DNA from: Buchnera aphidicola (Greenidea ficicola)
GTDB taxonomy: Bacteria; Pseudomonadota; Gammaproteobacteria; Enterobacterales; Enterobacteriaceae
Assembly: GCF_039386055.1 (NCBI RefSeq)
Contig: NZ_CP135012.1
Span: 160,828 to 197,873, forward strand
Direction of reading: 5' to 3'
Length of the DNA stretch: 37,046 nucleotides
Shown here piece after piece: positions 28,710 to 37,046 of the stretch; the stretch's first letter is position 1; the number at the start of each line of letters is the position of its first letter. Under the pieces are notes generated by a model that worked only from the letters and a program-made list of their open reading frames with translations, was not told where the DNA came from and searched no databases. A program made the position numbers and the translations under genes.

Positions 28710-29516
28710 TTACAATTTAGTAGAATTTTTAAATGATTTTATTAATGATTTTAATTTATATAACATTAATTTAGGATCATTAATATTTTTTTCAATCAAT
28801 TTTATTATTATAGAACCACATATTACACCTTTTATTCCTTTAGAAATAATTTTTTTTATTTGTTTTTTTTTATATATTCCAAAACCTTGTAATAAAGGTA
28901 TTTTTGTTAGTTTTTCAAATTTTTTTATAATTTTTTCAGAAGAAATATTAGAATTATTTTTTATTCCTGTTACACCATTTCTTGATAATAAATATATATA
29001 TCCTGTAGAAAATAATGCAATTTTTTTAATTAATTTTTTTTTTGCATTTGGTGGACAAATATATATTTGAGAAATATTATATTTTTTAGATAAATATAAA
29101 AAAGAACTTGATTCTTCAACAGGAACATCAACAATTAAAATTGAATCAATTTTTAATTTTTTACAAATTTTATAAAAATTTTTTTTTCCAATATTAATAA
29201 TTAAATTTACATATATTAATAAACCAATAGGTATAAATGGAAAATTTTTACGTATTTTTTTTAATAATGAAAAGCAATGTAAATAATTAATATTAGATTT
29301 AAGTGCTCTGTTATTAGCTTTTTGTATAATTACCCCATCTGCCATAGGATCAGAAAAAGGAAACCCTAATTCTATTGCATCTGCTCCAGATTTTATTACT
29401 GTAGAAATAATTTTATAAGATAATTTTATAAAAGGATCTCCTAAAACTAAAAAAGGAATAAAACAACCTTCTTTTTTATTTTTTAATTTATTAAATAATA
29501 TTTTATATCGATTCAT
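28710..29516 (-). CDS. trpA: tryptophan synthase alpha subunit
   Basis: Cleaves indole-3-glycerol phosphate to indole and glyceraldehyde 3-phosphate inside the alpha2beta2 complex with TrpB. The 268 residues equal the E. coli length. Catalytic E49 and D60 are present ([15 protein letters not shown]), as are loop 6 ([12 protein letters not shown]) and the phosphate-binding LLQGFGI and GSIIIKLIE. The start at 29516 overlaps the trpB end by 14 bp, so translation is probably coupled. All key residues look intact. The 81 bp beyond its 3' end, before yciB, is plain A+T. Confidence 0.97.
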   Translation of the reverse strand: MNRYKILFNKLKNKKEGCFIPFLVLGDPFIKLSYKIISTVIKSGADAIELGFPFSDPMADGVIIQKANNRALKSNINYLHCFSLLKKIRKNFPFIPIGLLIYVNLIINIGKKNFYKICKKLKIDSILIVDVPVEESSSFLYLSKKYNISQIYICPPNAKKKLIKKIALFSTGYIYLLSRNGVTGIKNNSNISSEKIIKKFEKLTKIPLLQGFGIYKKKQIKKIISKGIKGVICGSIIIKLIEKNINDPKLMLYKLKSLIKSFKNSTKL

Positions 29517-30705
29517 AAGGTACTCTTTGTTTTTTATTATAATTATATACAGTTAAAATATCTTTATCTCCTCTTCCTGATAAATTAACTATTATAATTT
29601 GTTTTTTTTTAGGGTTTTTATAAATTTTTTTTAAAGAATAAGCTAAAGCATGAGATGATTCTAATGCAGGTATAATTCCTTCATATTTACATAATTTTTT
29701 GAAAGCAAAAACAGCTTCTATATCACTAATAGAATAATATTTTACTCTTTTTATATCTCTTAACCAAACATGTTCTGGTCCAACAGCAGGAAAATCTAAA
29801 CCAGCTGAAATAGACCAAGATTCTTTAATTTGTCCATAATTATTTTGAATAATTGATGTTTTCATTCCAAAATAAATACCTTTTTTACCTTTTAACAAAG
29901 TAGCTCCATGTTCATTTGTTTCAATTCCTTTACCAGATGGTTCAATTCCAATTAATTTTACATTTTTATTTTTTATAAATTTTGAAAAAATACCAATAGC
30001 ATTTGAACCCCCTCCAACACAAGCTATAATTGAATCTGGAAATTTATTTTCTTTTTTTAATATTTGTTTTTTTGTTTCTTTTCCAATAATTTTTTGAAAT
30101 GTTTTTACAATAGTTGGATATGGATGAGGACCAGCAGCTGTTCCAATAATATAATGTGAATTTTTATAATTTTCAGACCAATCTCTTATAGCTTCATTAC
30201 AAGCGTCTTTTAATGAACTTGATCCTGTATTTACTGGAATAACATTTGCACCCATTAATTTCATTCTATAAACATTAGAATTTTGTCTAATAATATCTTT
30301 ATTTCCCATATATATACGACATTTTAATCCTAATAAAGCAGAAACCATCGCAGTAGCAACACCATGTTGTCCAGCTCCAGTTTCAGCAATAATTTCTTTT
30401 TTTTTCATTTTTTTTGCTAATAATGCTTGCCCTATAACTTGATTAGTTTTATGTGCCCCTCCATGTAATAAATCTTCTCTTTTTAAATAAATTTTTGCAT
30501 TTGTTCCTTTAGTTAAATTTTTACACAATGTTAATGGTGTTGGTCTTCCTGCATAATTTTTTAATAAGTAATTTAATTTTTTTTTAAAAGTAATATCTTT
30601 TAAAGAATTTATAAATACTTTTTCTAAATCATATAAAATTGGAACCAAAATTTGAGGAACATACATACCTCCAAAATTACCAAAATATGAATTTAATAAA
30701 GTCAT
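29503..30705 (-). CDS. trpB: tryptophan synthase beta subunit
   Basis: PLP enzyme that condenses indole with serine to tryptophan. The 400 residues compare with 397 in E. coli. The PLP lysine is K86 in HGGAHKTNQ, with [12 protein letters not shown] carrying the catalytic glutamate, the phosphate-binding GGGSNAIG, and [10 protein letters not shown] holding the serine that contacts the PLP ring. It is one of the best conserved proteins of the window, and no eroded motif was seen. An AAGG ribosome-binding site lies in the 16-bp gap behind trpCF. Confidence 0.97.
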   Translation of the reverse strand: MTLLNSYFGNFGGMYVPQILVPILYDLEKVFINSLKDITFKKKLNYLLKNYAGRPTPLTLCKNLTKGTNAKIYLKREDLLHGGAHKTNQVIGQALLAKKMKKKEIIAETGAGQHGVATAMVSALLGLKCRIYMGNKDIIRQNSNVYRMKLMGANVIPVNTGSSSLKDACNEAIRDWSENYKNSHYIIGTAAGPHPYPTIVKTFQKIIGKETKKQILKKENKFPDSIIACVGGGSNAIGIFSKFIKNKNVKLIGIEPSGKGIETNEHGATLLKGKKGIYFGMKTSIIQNNYGQIKESWSISAGLDFPAVGPEHVWLRDIKRVKYYSISDIEAVFAFKKLCKYEGIIPALESSHALAYSLKKIYKNPKKKQIIIVNLSGRGDKDILTVYNYNKKQRVPYESI

Positions 30706-30721
30706 ATTAAATTTACCTTTT

Positions 30722-32083
30722 TTAATAATTACGCAATATATTAAAAATATTTTTAATTTTTTTTTTATCTTTAATTCTATGTTTTTTTTCTAAACCTGAA
30801 TTAAAATCTAGTCCAAAACAATTAAATTTCATAACTTTTTTACAATTTTTTTCATTTAAACCACCAGCTAAAAAAACATTTTCAATATTTTTATTTTTTA
30901 AAATTGACCAATTAAATGTTTTTTTATTATTATTTTTATTATTATCAAATAAATAATGTTTTATAAAATTGAAATTCATTTTAGGAAATTTATTATTAAT
31001 AATAAAAGTTTTCCATATTTTTATTTTTGGATTGATTTTTTTTATTAAATTATTAATAAATTTTTGTGTTTCATTTCCATGTAATTGAATTGCTTGTAAA
31101 TTAATTTTATTACATATATCTATAATTTCTTGTATAGAATTGTTATTAAAAACAGCAACATATTTTAAATTAGAAGAGTTTATAATTTTTTTTGCTAAAT
31201 TAATATTTATTTTTCTTACTGAATTATTACAAAAAATTAATCCTCCATATATTGCTCCTGATTTTTCCGATATTATAGCATCTTTTTTTCTTGTTAAACC
31301 GCATATTTTATTATTTCCAAAAATTAAACTTTTAATAGTATTTTTTATATTTTTTTTTTTCATTATATAAGAACCTATTAAAAAACCATTTACTATTTTT
31401 TTTAATTTTCTTATTTTTTTAAAACTATCTATTCCAGATTCACTAATAATAATATTTTTTTTTGGAATTAAAGGAGCTATTTTTTTTGTTATATTTAAAT
31501 CAATAGATAAATTATTTAAATTTCTATTATTAATTCCAATAATTTTTGATTTTAATTTTATTGCTCTTTTCATTTCATCAATATTATTAATTTCTGTTAA
31601 AACTCCCATATTTAATTTTTTAGCAATATTTGACAAATAAATATATTCATTATCATGTAAAATTGATAACATTAATAATATAGCATCTGCTTGATAATAT
31701 CTTGCTAAATAAATTTGATATTCATCAATAATAAAATCTTTACATAATATAGGTTGTTTTACTAAATTACTAACTATAGATAAATTTTTAAAATTTCCTC
31801 CAAAATATTTTTCTTCTGTTACTACAGAAATTACAGAAGCATATTTTTTATAAATATTAGAAATATCAAATAAATTAAAATTTTTTCTTAACAATCCTAA
31901 AGAAGGAGATTTTTTTTTACATTCTAAAATAAATGATATTTTTTTTTTATTAAAAGAATTATAAAAATTTCTTGTACTTAATTTTATTTTATTTTTAAAT
32001 GATTCAATATTTTTATTTTTTTTATAAAAATTTATCCAATCTTTTTTTACTTTTAAAATTTTATTTAAAAAATTAATTTTCAT
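30722..32083 (-). CDS. trpCF: bifunctional indole-3-glycerol-phosphate synthase / phosphoribosylanthranilate isomerase
   Basis: Two fused TIM barrels catalysing consecutive steps from phosphoribosylanthranilate to indole-3-glycerol phosphate. The 453 residues match the E. coli fusion. The TrpC half has [32 protein letters not shown] and ISESGI. The TrpF half begins at KICGLTR (about 258-264), has QLHGNE and ends [18 protein letters not shown]. The catalytic Asp of TrpF is kept (D380), but the glycine-rich GGSG loop that follows it in E. coli (DNGQGGSGQRFDW) has become [13 protein letters not shown]. The gene lies 3 bp behind trpD. Confidence 0.95.
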   Translation of the reverse strand: MKINFLNKILKVKKDWINFYKKNKNIESFKNKIKLSTRNFYNSFNKKKISFILECKKKSPSLGLLRKNFNLFDISNIYKKYASVISVVTEEKYFGGNFKNLSIVSNLVKQPILCKDFIIDEYQIYLARYYQADAILLMLSILHDNEYIYLSNIAKKLNMGVLTEINNIDEMKRAIKLKSKIIGINNRNLNNLSIDLNITKKIAPLIPKKNIIISESGIDSFKKIRKLKKIVNGFLIGSYIMKKKNIKNTIKSLIFGNNKICGLTRKKDAIISEKSGAIYGGLIFCNNSVRKININLAKKIINSSNLKYVAVFNNNSIQEIIDICNKINLQAIQLHGNETQKFINNLIKKINPKIKIWKTFIINNKFPKMNFNFIKHYLFDNNKNNNKKTFNWSILKNKNIENVFLAGGLNEKNCKKVMKFNCFGLDFNSGLEKKHRIKDKKKIKNIFNILRNY

Positions 32084-32086
32084 TTT

Positions 32087-33088
32087 TTACCAACTATTAG
32101 CAATAGAAAGAAGATTTTGATAAGCTTTTCCACTATTAATAATATTTAAAATATACTTTGTATTTTCTTTTAAATTATAAAATCCCAAATTTCTTAAAAA
32201 AATAGCAGCATTTGCAGCAACAGTATTCTCTAATGCTATATATTTTTTTGTTCCCTTTAAAATATGTTTTATTACTTTAGTATTATAATTTATATTTCCA
32301 CCTTTAATTTTATTTTTAGAATAATTTTTTAATCCAAAATCTTTTGATTTTAATTTATAATTCTTAATAATATTATTATTTAATTCAGCAACATTATTAG
32401 TTCCATTTAATAAAATTTCATCAATATTATTATTATTTATTACTATTGCATTTTTATATTTTAATTTTTTTAAAATAGTAATAATAGGTAAAATTAAATT
32501 TTTATGATATACACCAATAACAATTGAATTTGGTTTTGCTGGATTTAATAAAGGTCCTAAAATATTATATATTGTTCTAGTATTAATGTTTTTTCTAATA
32601 TTTTTTATTGATTTAAAATTAGAATAATATTTTTGAGCAAGTAAAAAACAAATATTATATTTATCTAAAAGATATTTAGATTTATTTGGAGATATATTTA
32701 TTGGAATATTAAACATTTCTAAAATATTAGCAGAACCATATTTACTAGACATATTATAATTACAATGTTTTATAATTTTAATTCCTGCAGAAGCTAAAAC
32801 AAAAGCAGTTGCAGTAGAAATATTAATAATATTTAAATCTTTTCCTCCTGTTCCTACAATATCATAAAACAAATATTTTGGTTTTGGAAAAAATTTACAT
32901 GTTTTTTTAAGACTTAATACAGCTCCTAAAATTTCATCTGAAGATTCTTCTTTTATTTTCATAGCAATTAAAATTGCAGATAATTGTATTTCATTAAATT
33001 TATTATTAATAATATATTGAAATAATTTTTTACTTTCTTTTTTTGTTATATTTTTACATTGATAAATTTTTTTTAAAATTTTTTTCAT
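32087..33088 (-). CDS. trpD: anthranilate phosphoribosyltransferase, altered PRPP motifs
   Basis: Joins anthranilate to PRPP. The 333 residues form only the transferase; E. coli carries it fused behind TrpG. The fold is clear: INISTATAFVLASAGIKIIKH, NTRTIYNILGPLLNPAKP, IVIGVY and the DE metal motif in NNIDEILL. Two PRPP-binding motifs deviate: GTGGD is GTGGK (79-83), and KHGN is KHCN (107-110). It is the first gene of the trpD-CF-B-A operon. The 150-bp spacer to the divergent rlmN shows no leader peptide with tandem Trp codons and no attenuator that I can recognise. trpE and trpG are not in the window. Confidence 0.94.
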   Translation of the reverse strand: MKKILKKIYQCKNITKKESKKLFQYIINNKFNEIQLSAILIAMKIKEESSDEILGAVLSLKKTCKFFPKPKYLFYDIVGTGGKDLNIINISTATAFVLASAGIKIIKHCNYNMSSKYGSANILEMFNIPINISPNKSKYLLDKYNICFLLAQKYYSNFKSIKNIRKNINTRTIYNILGPLLNPAKPNSIVIGVYHKNLILPIITILKKLKYKNAIVINNNNIDEILLNGTNNVAELNNNIIKNYKLKSKDFGLKNYSKNKIKGGNINYNTKVIKHILKGTKKYIALENTVAANAAIFLRNLGFYNLKENTKYILNIINSGKAYQNLLSIANSW

Positions 33089-33238
33089 AATTTAATCTTA
33101 TTATGTTAATTTTATATATTATTTTAAATTTAAAAATAATAAAATAATTAATTTTATAAAATATATTATATAATATTTTAAATTTTTTTTATTTATATTT
33201 TAAAATATAAATAATTATATAATAGGTTTAATAATTTT

Positions 33239-34267
33239 ATGAAAATTAATTTATTAAATTTTGATAGAAAAAAAATGCGTAATTTTTTTATATCTATTAA
33301 TGAGAAATATTTTCATGCAGATCAAATTTTTAAATGGATATATCATTATAATTATAATAATTTTGATAAAATGTCAAATTTAAGTAAAAAATTAAGAAAA
33401 AAATTAAAAAAAATTGCATGTATAAAATCTCCTATAATTATAAATAAAAAAAAATCTATTGATAATAGTGTAAAATATATCATGAAAATAGATAATAAAT
33501 TTATAGAAACTGTTTATATTCCTGAAAAAAATAGAAATACAATATGTATTTCATCACAAATTGGATGTTCTTTAAAATGTTCTTTTTGTTCAACTGGAGA
33601 TATAGGTTTTTATAGAAATCTATACGTTTCTGAAATTATTGGACAAATATTAAATATTAATAAAAAACTTAAAAAAAAAAAAATTACTAATATAGTTATT
33701 ATGGGAATGGGAGAGCCTTTATTAAATCTTAAAAATATAATTACTTCTATAAATATTATGAAAGATAATTATGGTTTTAATATATCTAAATATCGCATTA
33801 GATTATCTACAGTTGGAATTACACCAGGTTTAAAAAAATTAAGAAAATCAATAGATGTTCCATTAGCATTATCTTTACATGCACCGAATAATAAATTAAG
33901 ATCAAAAATTATTCCTGTTAATAAAAAATATAATATTAATGAAATATTAAATGAAATAAAAAAATATTTAAAAATATCAAAAACTAATAAAAAAAAAATT
34001 ACAATTGAATATATAATGTTAAAAAATATTAATGATAGTATTAAAATAGCGAATCAATTAATAAAAATATTAAATAATATTCCTAGTAAAATTAATTTAA
34101 TACCATTTAATTATTATAATAAATCTAATTATTTTTCTAGTAATAATAAAAAAATATTAAAATTTTATAATTTTTTAAAAAAAAAAAATTTTATTGTTAC
34201 AATTAGAAAAAATAGAGGTAATGATATTAATGCAGCTTGTGGTCAATTATCATTACAAGATATATAA
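33239..34267 (+). CDS. rlmN: dual-specificity 23S rRNA/tRNA A-C2 methyltransferase RlmN
   Basis: Radical SAM enzyme that methylates C2 of A2503 in 23S rRNA and A37 in some tRNAs. The 342 residues compare with 384 in E. coli; the shortening is at both termini outside the core. The cluster cysteines are C110, C114 and C117 (CSLKCSFC). The methyl-carrying cysteine is C334 in NAACGQLS, and C103 stands at the position of E. coli C118. ITNIVIMGMGEPLLN and LSLHAPNN are conserved. hisS follows after 35 bp; rodZ and ispG, between these genes in E. coli, are absent. Confidence 0.96.
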   Translation: MKINLLNFDRKKMRNFFISINEKYFHADQIFKWIYHYNYNNFDKMSNLSKKLRKKLKKIACIKSPIIINKKKSIDNSVKYIMKIDNKFIETVYIPEKNRNTICISSQIGCSLKCSFCSTGDIGFYRNLYVSEIIGQILNINKKLKKKKITNIVIMGMGEPLLNLKNIITSINIMKDNYGFNISKYRIRLSTVGITPGLKKLRKSIDVPLALSLHAPNNKLRSKIIPVNKKYNINEILNEIKKYLKISKTNKKKITIEYIMLKNINDSIKIANQLIKILNNIPSKINLIPFNYYNKSNYFSSNNKKILKFYNFLKKKNFIVTIRKNRGNDINAACGQLSLQDI

Positions 34268-34302
34268 TTTTATTATTTCTTTTAAAATTTTTAAAGGTTT
34301 TT

Positions 34303-35589
34303 ATGAAAAAAATTAGATCTTTACGAGGAATGCATGATCAATTACCTGAAGATAATATATATTGGTGGAATAAAATCGAAAAAATAATTAAAAATATATT
34401 AATAAATTATTGTTTTCATGAAATTAGATTACCAATTTTAGAAAAAACTATATTATTTAAAAGATCAATAAATAATAATATTGATATTATTAATAAAGAA
34501 ATGTATATTTTTAATGATAAAAAAGGATGTTCTATTTCTTTAAGACCAGAAGCTACAGCAAGTTGTGTAAGAGCTATTATTCAAAATAATTTGTTATCTA
34601 ATAATATATTAAAAATATGGTATTTTGGTCCAATGTTTAGATATGAAAGACCTCAAAAAGGAAGATTTAGACAATTTCATCAATTTGGAGCAGAAATATA
34701 TGGATTTAAAGGATCTAATATAGAATTAGAAATATTATTATTAAATAGTAAAATATGGAATAAATTAAAAATTAACGATTATGTTACATTAGAAATTAAT
34801 TCTATTGGTAATATTAAAGAACGATTTATTTTTGAAAAAAAATTAAAAAAATTTTTCAAAAAAAATATTATTTTTGTAAATAATTTTTTTAAAAAAAAAA
34901 TAAATAATAATTATTTTAGAATTTTAGATAGTAAAAATAAAAAAATTAAAAAATTATTAATAAATGCTCCTCATTTGTCAAATTTTTTAAATAAAAAATC
35001 TATAAAAAATTTTAATAAAATATGTTTTCTTTTAAAAAAATTTAATATACCATATATTATTAATAATAATTTAATAAGAGGATTAGATTATTATAATAAT
35101 ATTGTATTTGAATGGAAAACAAAAAAATTAGGAACACAAAATACTATTTGTTCAGGAGGAAGATATGATAATTTATTTATACAATTAGGATATAAAAAAA
35201 TTCCTTCATTAGGTTTTGCAATTGGAATGGAAAGATTAATATTATTAAAAAAAAATATTAAAAATATTAAAAAAAAAATAAAAATTAATATTTTTATATA
35301 TTTTTCAAAAATAAAAAATCAATTTTTAGCTATAAAATTATCTGAAAAGATAAGATTTTTTTTTCCGAAATTAAAAATTATGTTTAGTATTAATAATATT
35401 AATAAAAAAATTAATAATTATATTTCTAAATTTGATATTGATCTTATTTTTTATATAGGAAATAAAGAAAGAAAAAATAAGTACATTAATATAAAAATAT
35501 GTAAAATTAATAAAAAAAAAATTATTTTTAAAAAATTTATTTTTTCTTTTTTAAATAATTTTTTTTATAATAAAAAAATTATAAATTAA
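34303..35589 (+). CDS. hisS: histidyl-tRNA synthetase
   Basis: Class II synthetase that charges tRNA-His. The start chosen is ATG 34303 ([16 protein letters not shown]), with AAAGG at 34293-34297 five bases upstream; the frame is open further upstream into rlmN but that part is not conserved. The product has 428 residues (E. coli 424). Class II motif 2 is [17 protein letters not shown] (111-127), preceded by RPEAT (81-85). The HisRS signature IRGLDYYN is near residue 260, and motif 3 is [10 protein letters not shown]. The C-terminal anticodon domain is poorly conserved and lysine-rich. Confidence 0.95.
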   Translation: MKKIRSLRGMHDQLPEDNIYWWNKIEKIIKNILINYCFHEIRLPILEKTILFKRSINNNIDIINKEMYIFNDKKGCSISLRPEATASCVRAIIQNNLLSNNILKIWYFGPMFRYERPQKGRFRQFHQFGAEIYGFKGSNIELEILLLNSKIWNKLKINDYVTLEINSIGNIKERFIFEKKLKKFFKKNIIFVNNFFKKKINNNYFRILDSKNKKIKKLLINAPHLSNFLNKKSIKNFNKICFLLKKFNIPYIINNNLIRGLDYYNNIVFEWKTKKLGTQNTICSGGRYDNLFIQLGYKKIPSLGFAIGMERLILLKKNIKNIKKKIKINIFIYFSKIKNQFLAIKLSEKIRFFFPKLKIMFSINNINKKINNYISKFDIDLIFYIGNKERKNKYINIKICKINKKKIIFKKFIFSFLNNFFYNKKIIN

Positions 35590-35614
35590 TATTTTGATAA
35601 AAATGGATAAATTT

Positions 35615-36868
35615 ATGTTTTTAAAATATAAAAAAATTAAAAAATATGATAAAAAAATATGGAATGCAATTAAATCAGAAAAAAAAAGACAAGAAGAACA
35701 TATTGAATTAATTGCTTCAGAAAATTATACTAGTAAATTAGTAATGCAAGCTCAAGGATCAATATTAACAAATAAATACGCAGAAGGTTATCCTGGTTAT
35801 CGTTATTATGGTGGTTGTAAATATGTAGATATTATAGAAACAATAGCAATTAAAAGAGCAAAACGTTTATTTAATGCTAATTATGCAAACGTACAACCTC
35901 ATTCAGGTTCGCAAGCTAATTTTGCAATTTATCAAACATTATTAAAACCAGGAGATTTAATTTTAGGAATGAATTTATCTCATGGAGGACATTTAACTCA
36001 TGGATCATTAGTAAACATTTCAGGAAAATTATATAATACAATAAATTATGGAATTAATAATAAAGGAAATATTAATTATAAAGAAATTTATAAATTAGCA
36101 TTAAAATATAAACCAAAAATAATTATTGGTGGTTTTTCATCATATTCAGGATTATGTGATTGGGAACAAATTCGTTATATTGCTAATAAAATAAAAGCTT
36201 TTTTTTTAGTAGATATGGCTCATATTGCTGGTTTGGTTGCTGCAAAATTATATCCTGATCCTTTAAAATACGCACATATTGTTACTTCTACTACACATAA
36301 AACTTTAGCTGGTCCTAGAGGAGGTTTGATATTATCTAATTCTAATAATGTAATATTACATAAAAAAATAAATTCTTCTATATTTCCTGGAATTCAAGGT
36401 GGTCCATTAATGCATGTTATTGCAGGTAAAGCAATTGCGTTTAAAGAAGCAAGAGAAAAAAAATTTATATTATATCAAAAACAAATATTAAAAAATGCAA
36501 AAAAAATGGTTGATACCTTTAAAAATAAAGGTTTTAAAATAATTTCTAATTGTACATATAATCATTTATTTGTTATTGATTTAACAGAAAAAAAAATAAC
36601 AGGAAAAGAAGCTGATATTGCCTTAAATAAAGCAAATATAACTATTAATAAAAATTCTATTCCTAATGATACTAAAAATCCTTTTATTACTTCAGGAATT
36701 AGAATTGGAACTCCTGCAATAACTAGAAGAGGATTTAAAGAAAAAGAAGTAATAAAAATAGCAAATTGGATTAGTGATATTTTAAATGATATTAATAACA
36801 TTAAAAAAATTTTATTAATTAAAAAAAAAGTTTTAAAAATATGTAAAAAATTTCCAGTATATAATTAA
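35615..36868 (+). CDS. glyA: serine hydroxymethyltransferase
   Basis: PLP enzyme interconverting serine and glycine and charging tetrahydrofolate with one-carbon units. ATG 35615 gives 417 residues, the E. coli length, and puts YDKKIW at the same position as E. coli YDAELW. Upstream in-frame starts (TTG 35594, ATG 35603) are possible but unnecessary. The PLP lysine is K229 in [12 protein letters not shown], again with E. coli numbering. [25 protein letters not shown] and [16 protein letters not shown] are conserved. A 79-codon open frame on the opposite strand (36562-36801) is a shadow. Confidence 0.97.
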   Translation: MFLKYKKIKKYDKKIWNAIKSEKKRQEEHIELIASENYTSKLVMQAQGSILTNKYAEGYPGYRYYGGCKYVDIIETIAIKRAKRLFNANYANVQPHSGSQANFAIYQTLLKPGDLILGMNLSHGGHLTHGSLVNISGKLYNTINYGINNKGNINYKEIYKLALKYKPKIIIGGFSSYSGLCDWEQIRYIANKIKAFFLVDMAHIAGLVAAKLYPDPLKYAHIVTSTTHKTLAGPRGGLILSNSNNVILHKKINSSIFPGIQGGPLMHVIAGKAIAFKEAREKKFILYQKQILKNAKKMVDTFKNKGFKIISNCTYNHLFVIDLTEKKITGKEADIALNKANITINKNSIPNDTKNPFITSGIRIGTPAITRRGFKEKEVIKIANWISDILNDINNIKKILLIKKKVLKICKKFPVYN

Positions 36869-36880
36869 TAAAATTATAAT

Positions 36881-36950
36881 TTTTATAAATTAAATTAAAT
36901 TAAATATAAAAATTTTTTTATTATATGTTATTTTAATTTAATTTATAAAA
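36881..36950 (+). terminator. inverted repeat downstream of glyA, possible terminator
   Basis: Arms of 19 bp at 36881-36899 and 36932-36950 are perfectly complementary around a 32-nt loop, starting 12 bp after the glyA stop. Both arms are pure A+T, so chance is a real possibility. The rest of the 178-bp tail (36869-37046) shows no gene or RNA that I can recognise. Confidence 0.3.
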
Positions 36951-37046
36951 TAATTTCTCCTTTATTTTAAAAAATTTATTAAAATTAGTAATAAATAAAT
37001 TATTAATTAAATTATAATTTATAAATTATTAAAATTTTAAATATTG

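Noticed and set aside
33189..33214. 26-bp perfect A+T palindrome between trpD and rlmN, considered as an operator
   Set aside because: In nearly two-letter DNA a palindrome of this length is expected a few times in 37 kb by chance; no known operator consensus fits.
34237..34302. Upstream extension of hisS into rlmN
   Set aside because: Not conserved; ATG 34303 has a good ribosome-binding site and matches the family N-terminus.

Overview
The window looks like a piece of the chromosome of a Buchnera-type obligate insect endosymbiont (Gammaproteobacteria, Erwiniaceae-like). Base composition is extremely A+T-rich, proteins are lysine/asparagine/isoleucine-rich, and intergenic spacers are short. 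Nearly every gene has a clear E. coli orthologue of similar or reduced length. The 16S rRNA gene sits alone with tRNA-Ile and tRNA-Ala and no 23S/5S behind it. Flagellar export genes flhB-flhA and a trpDCBA cluster without trpEG are also present. These are known hallmarks of Buchnera aphidicola from aphids. I cannot name the aphid host from sequence alone.

Layout. 1-10080: dnaE (+), proS (-), flhB-flhA (+), argS (-). 10080-13050: a stable-RNA region with a recognisable rRNA promoter and boxA-type leader, 16S rRNA, tRNA-Ile(GAU), tRNA-Ala(UGC), dnaQ and tRNA-Asp(GUC); dnaQ next to tRNA-Asp is also the E. coli arrangement. 13080-15040: gpt, grpE, smpB, tadA (+). 15040-19580: the lepA-lepB-rnc-era-acpS operon (-), with recO and pdxJ gone. 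19640-26093: mnmA, purB, fabI, ychE (marC family), lipB, lipA, pyrF (+). 26167-33088: cls, yciA, yciB and trpA-trpB-trpCF-trpD (-). 33239-36868: rlmN, hisS, glyA (+), followed by 178 bp of A+T-rich non-coding DNA.

Functionally the window holds replication (alpha and epsilon subunits of Pol III), translation (three aminoacyl-tRNA synthetases, LepA, SmpB, TadA, MnmA, RlmN, 16S, tRNAs), envelope and lipid synthesis (FabI, AcpS, Cls), lipoate synthesis and transfer, nucleotide metabolism (PurB, PyrF, Gpt), one-carbon metabolism (GlyA), protein export (LepB, flagellar export gate FlhA/FlhB) and the last steps of tryptophan synthesis, a nutrient Buchnera supplies to aphids.

I found no new mobile element, CRISPR array or novel gene system. 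The interesting signals are signs of gene erosion and possible rescue. (i) cls has its two N-terminal membrane segments preserved upstream of its first in-frame ATG but shifted by one base at an A13 tract; adding one A restores a 483-residue protein. (ii) FlhB has lost the NPTH self-cleavage motif. (iii) DnaE stops before the C-terminal tau-binding domain. (iv) TrpD and the TrpF half of TrpCF have altered phosphate/PRPP-binding motifs while TrpA and TrpB look intact. (v) Several intact genes carry A14-A17 tracts.
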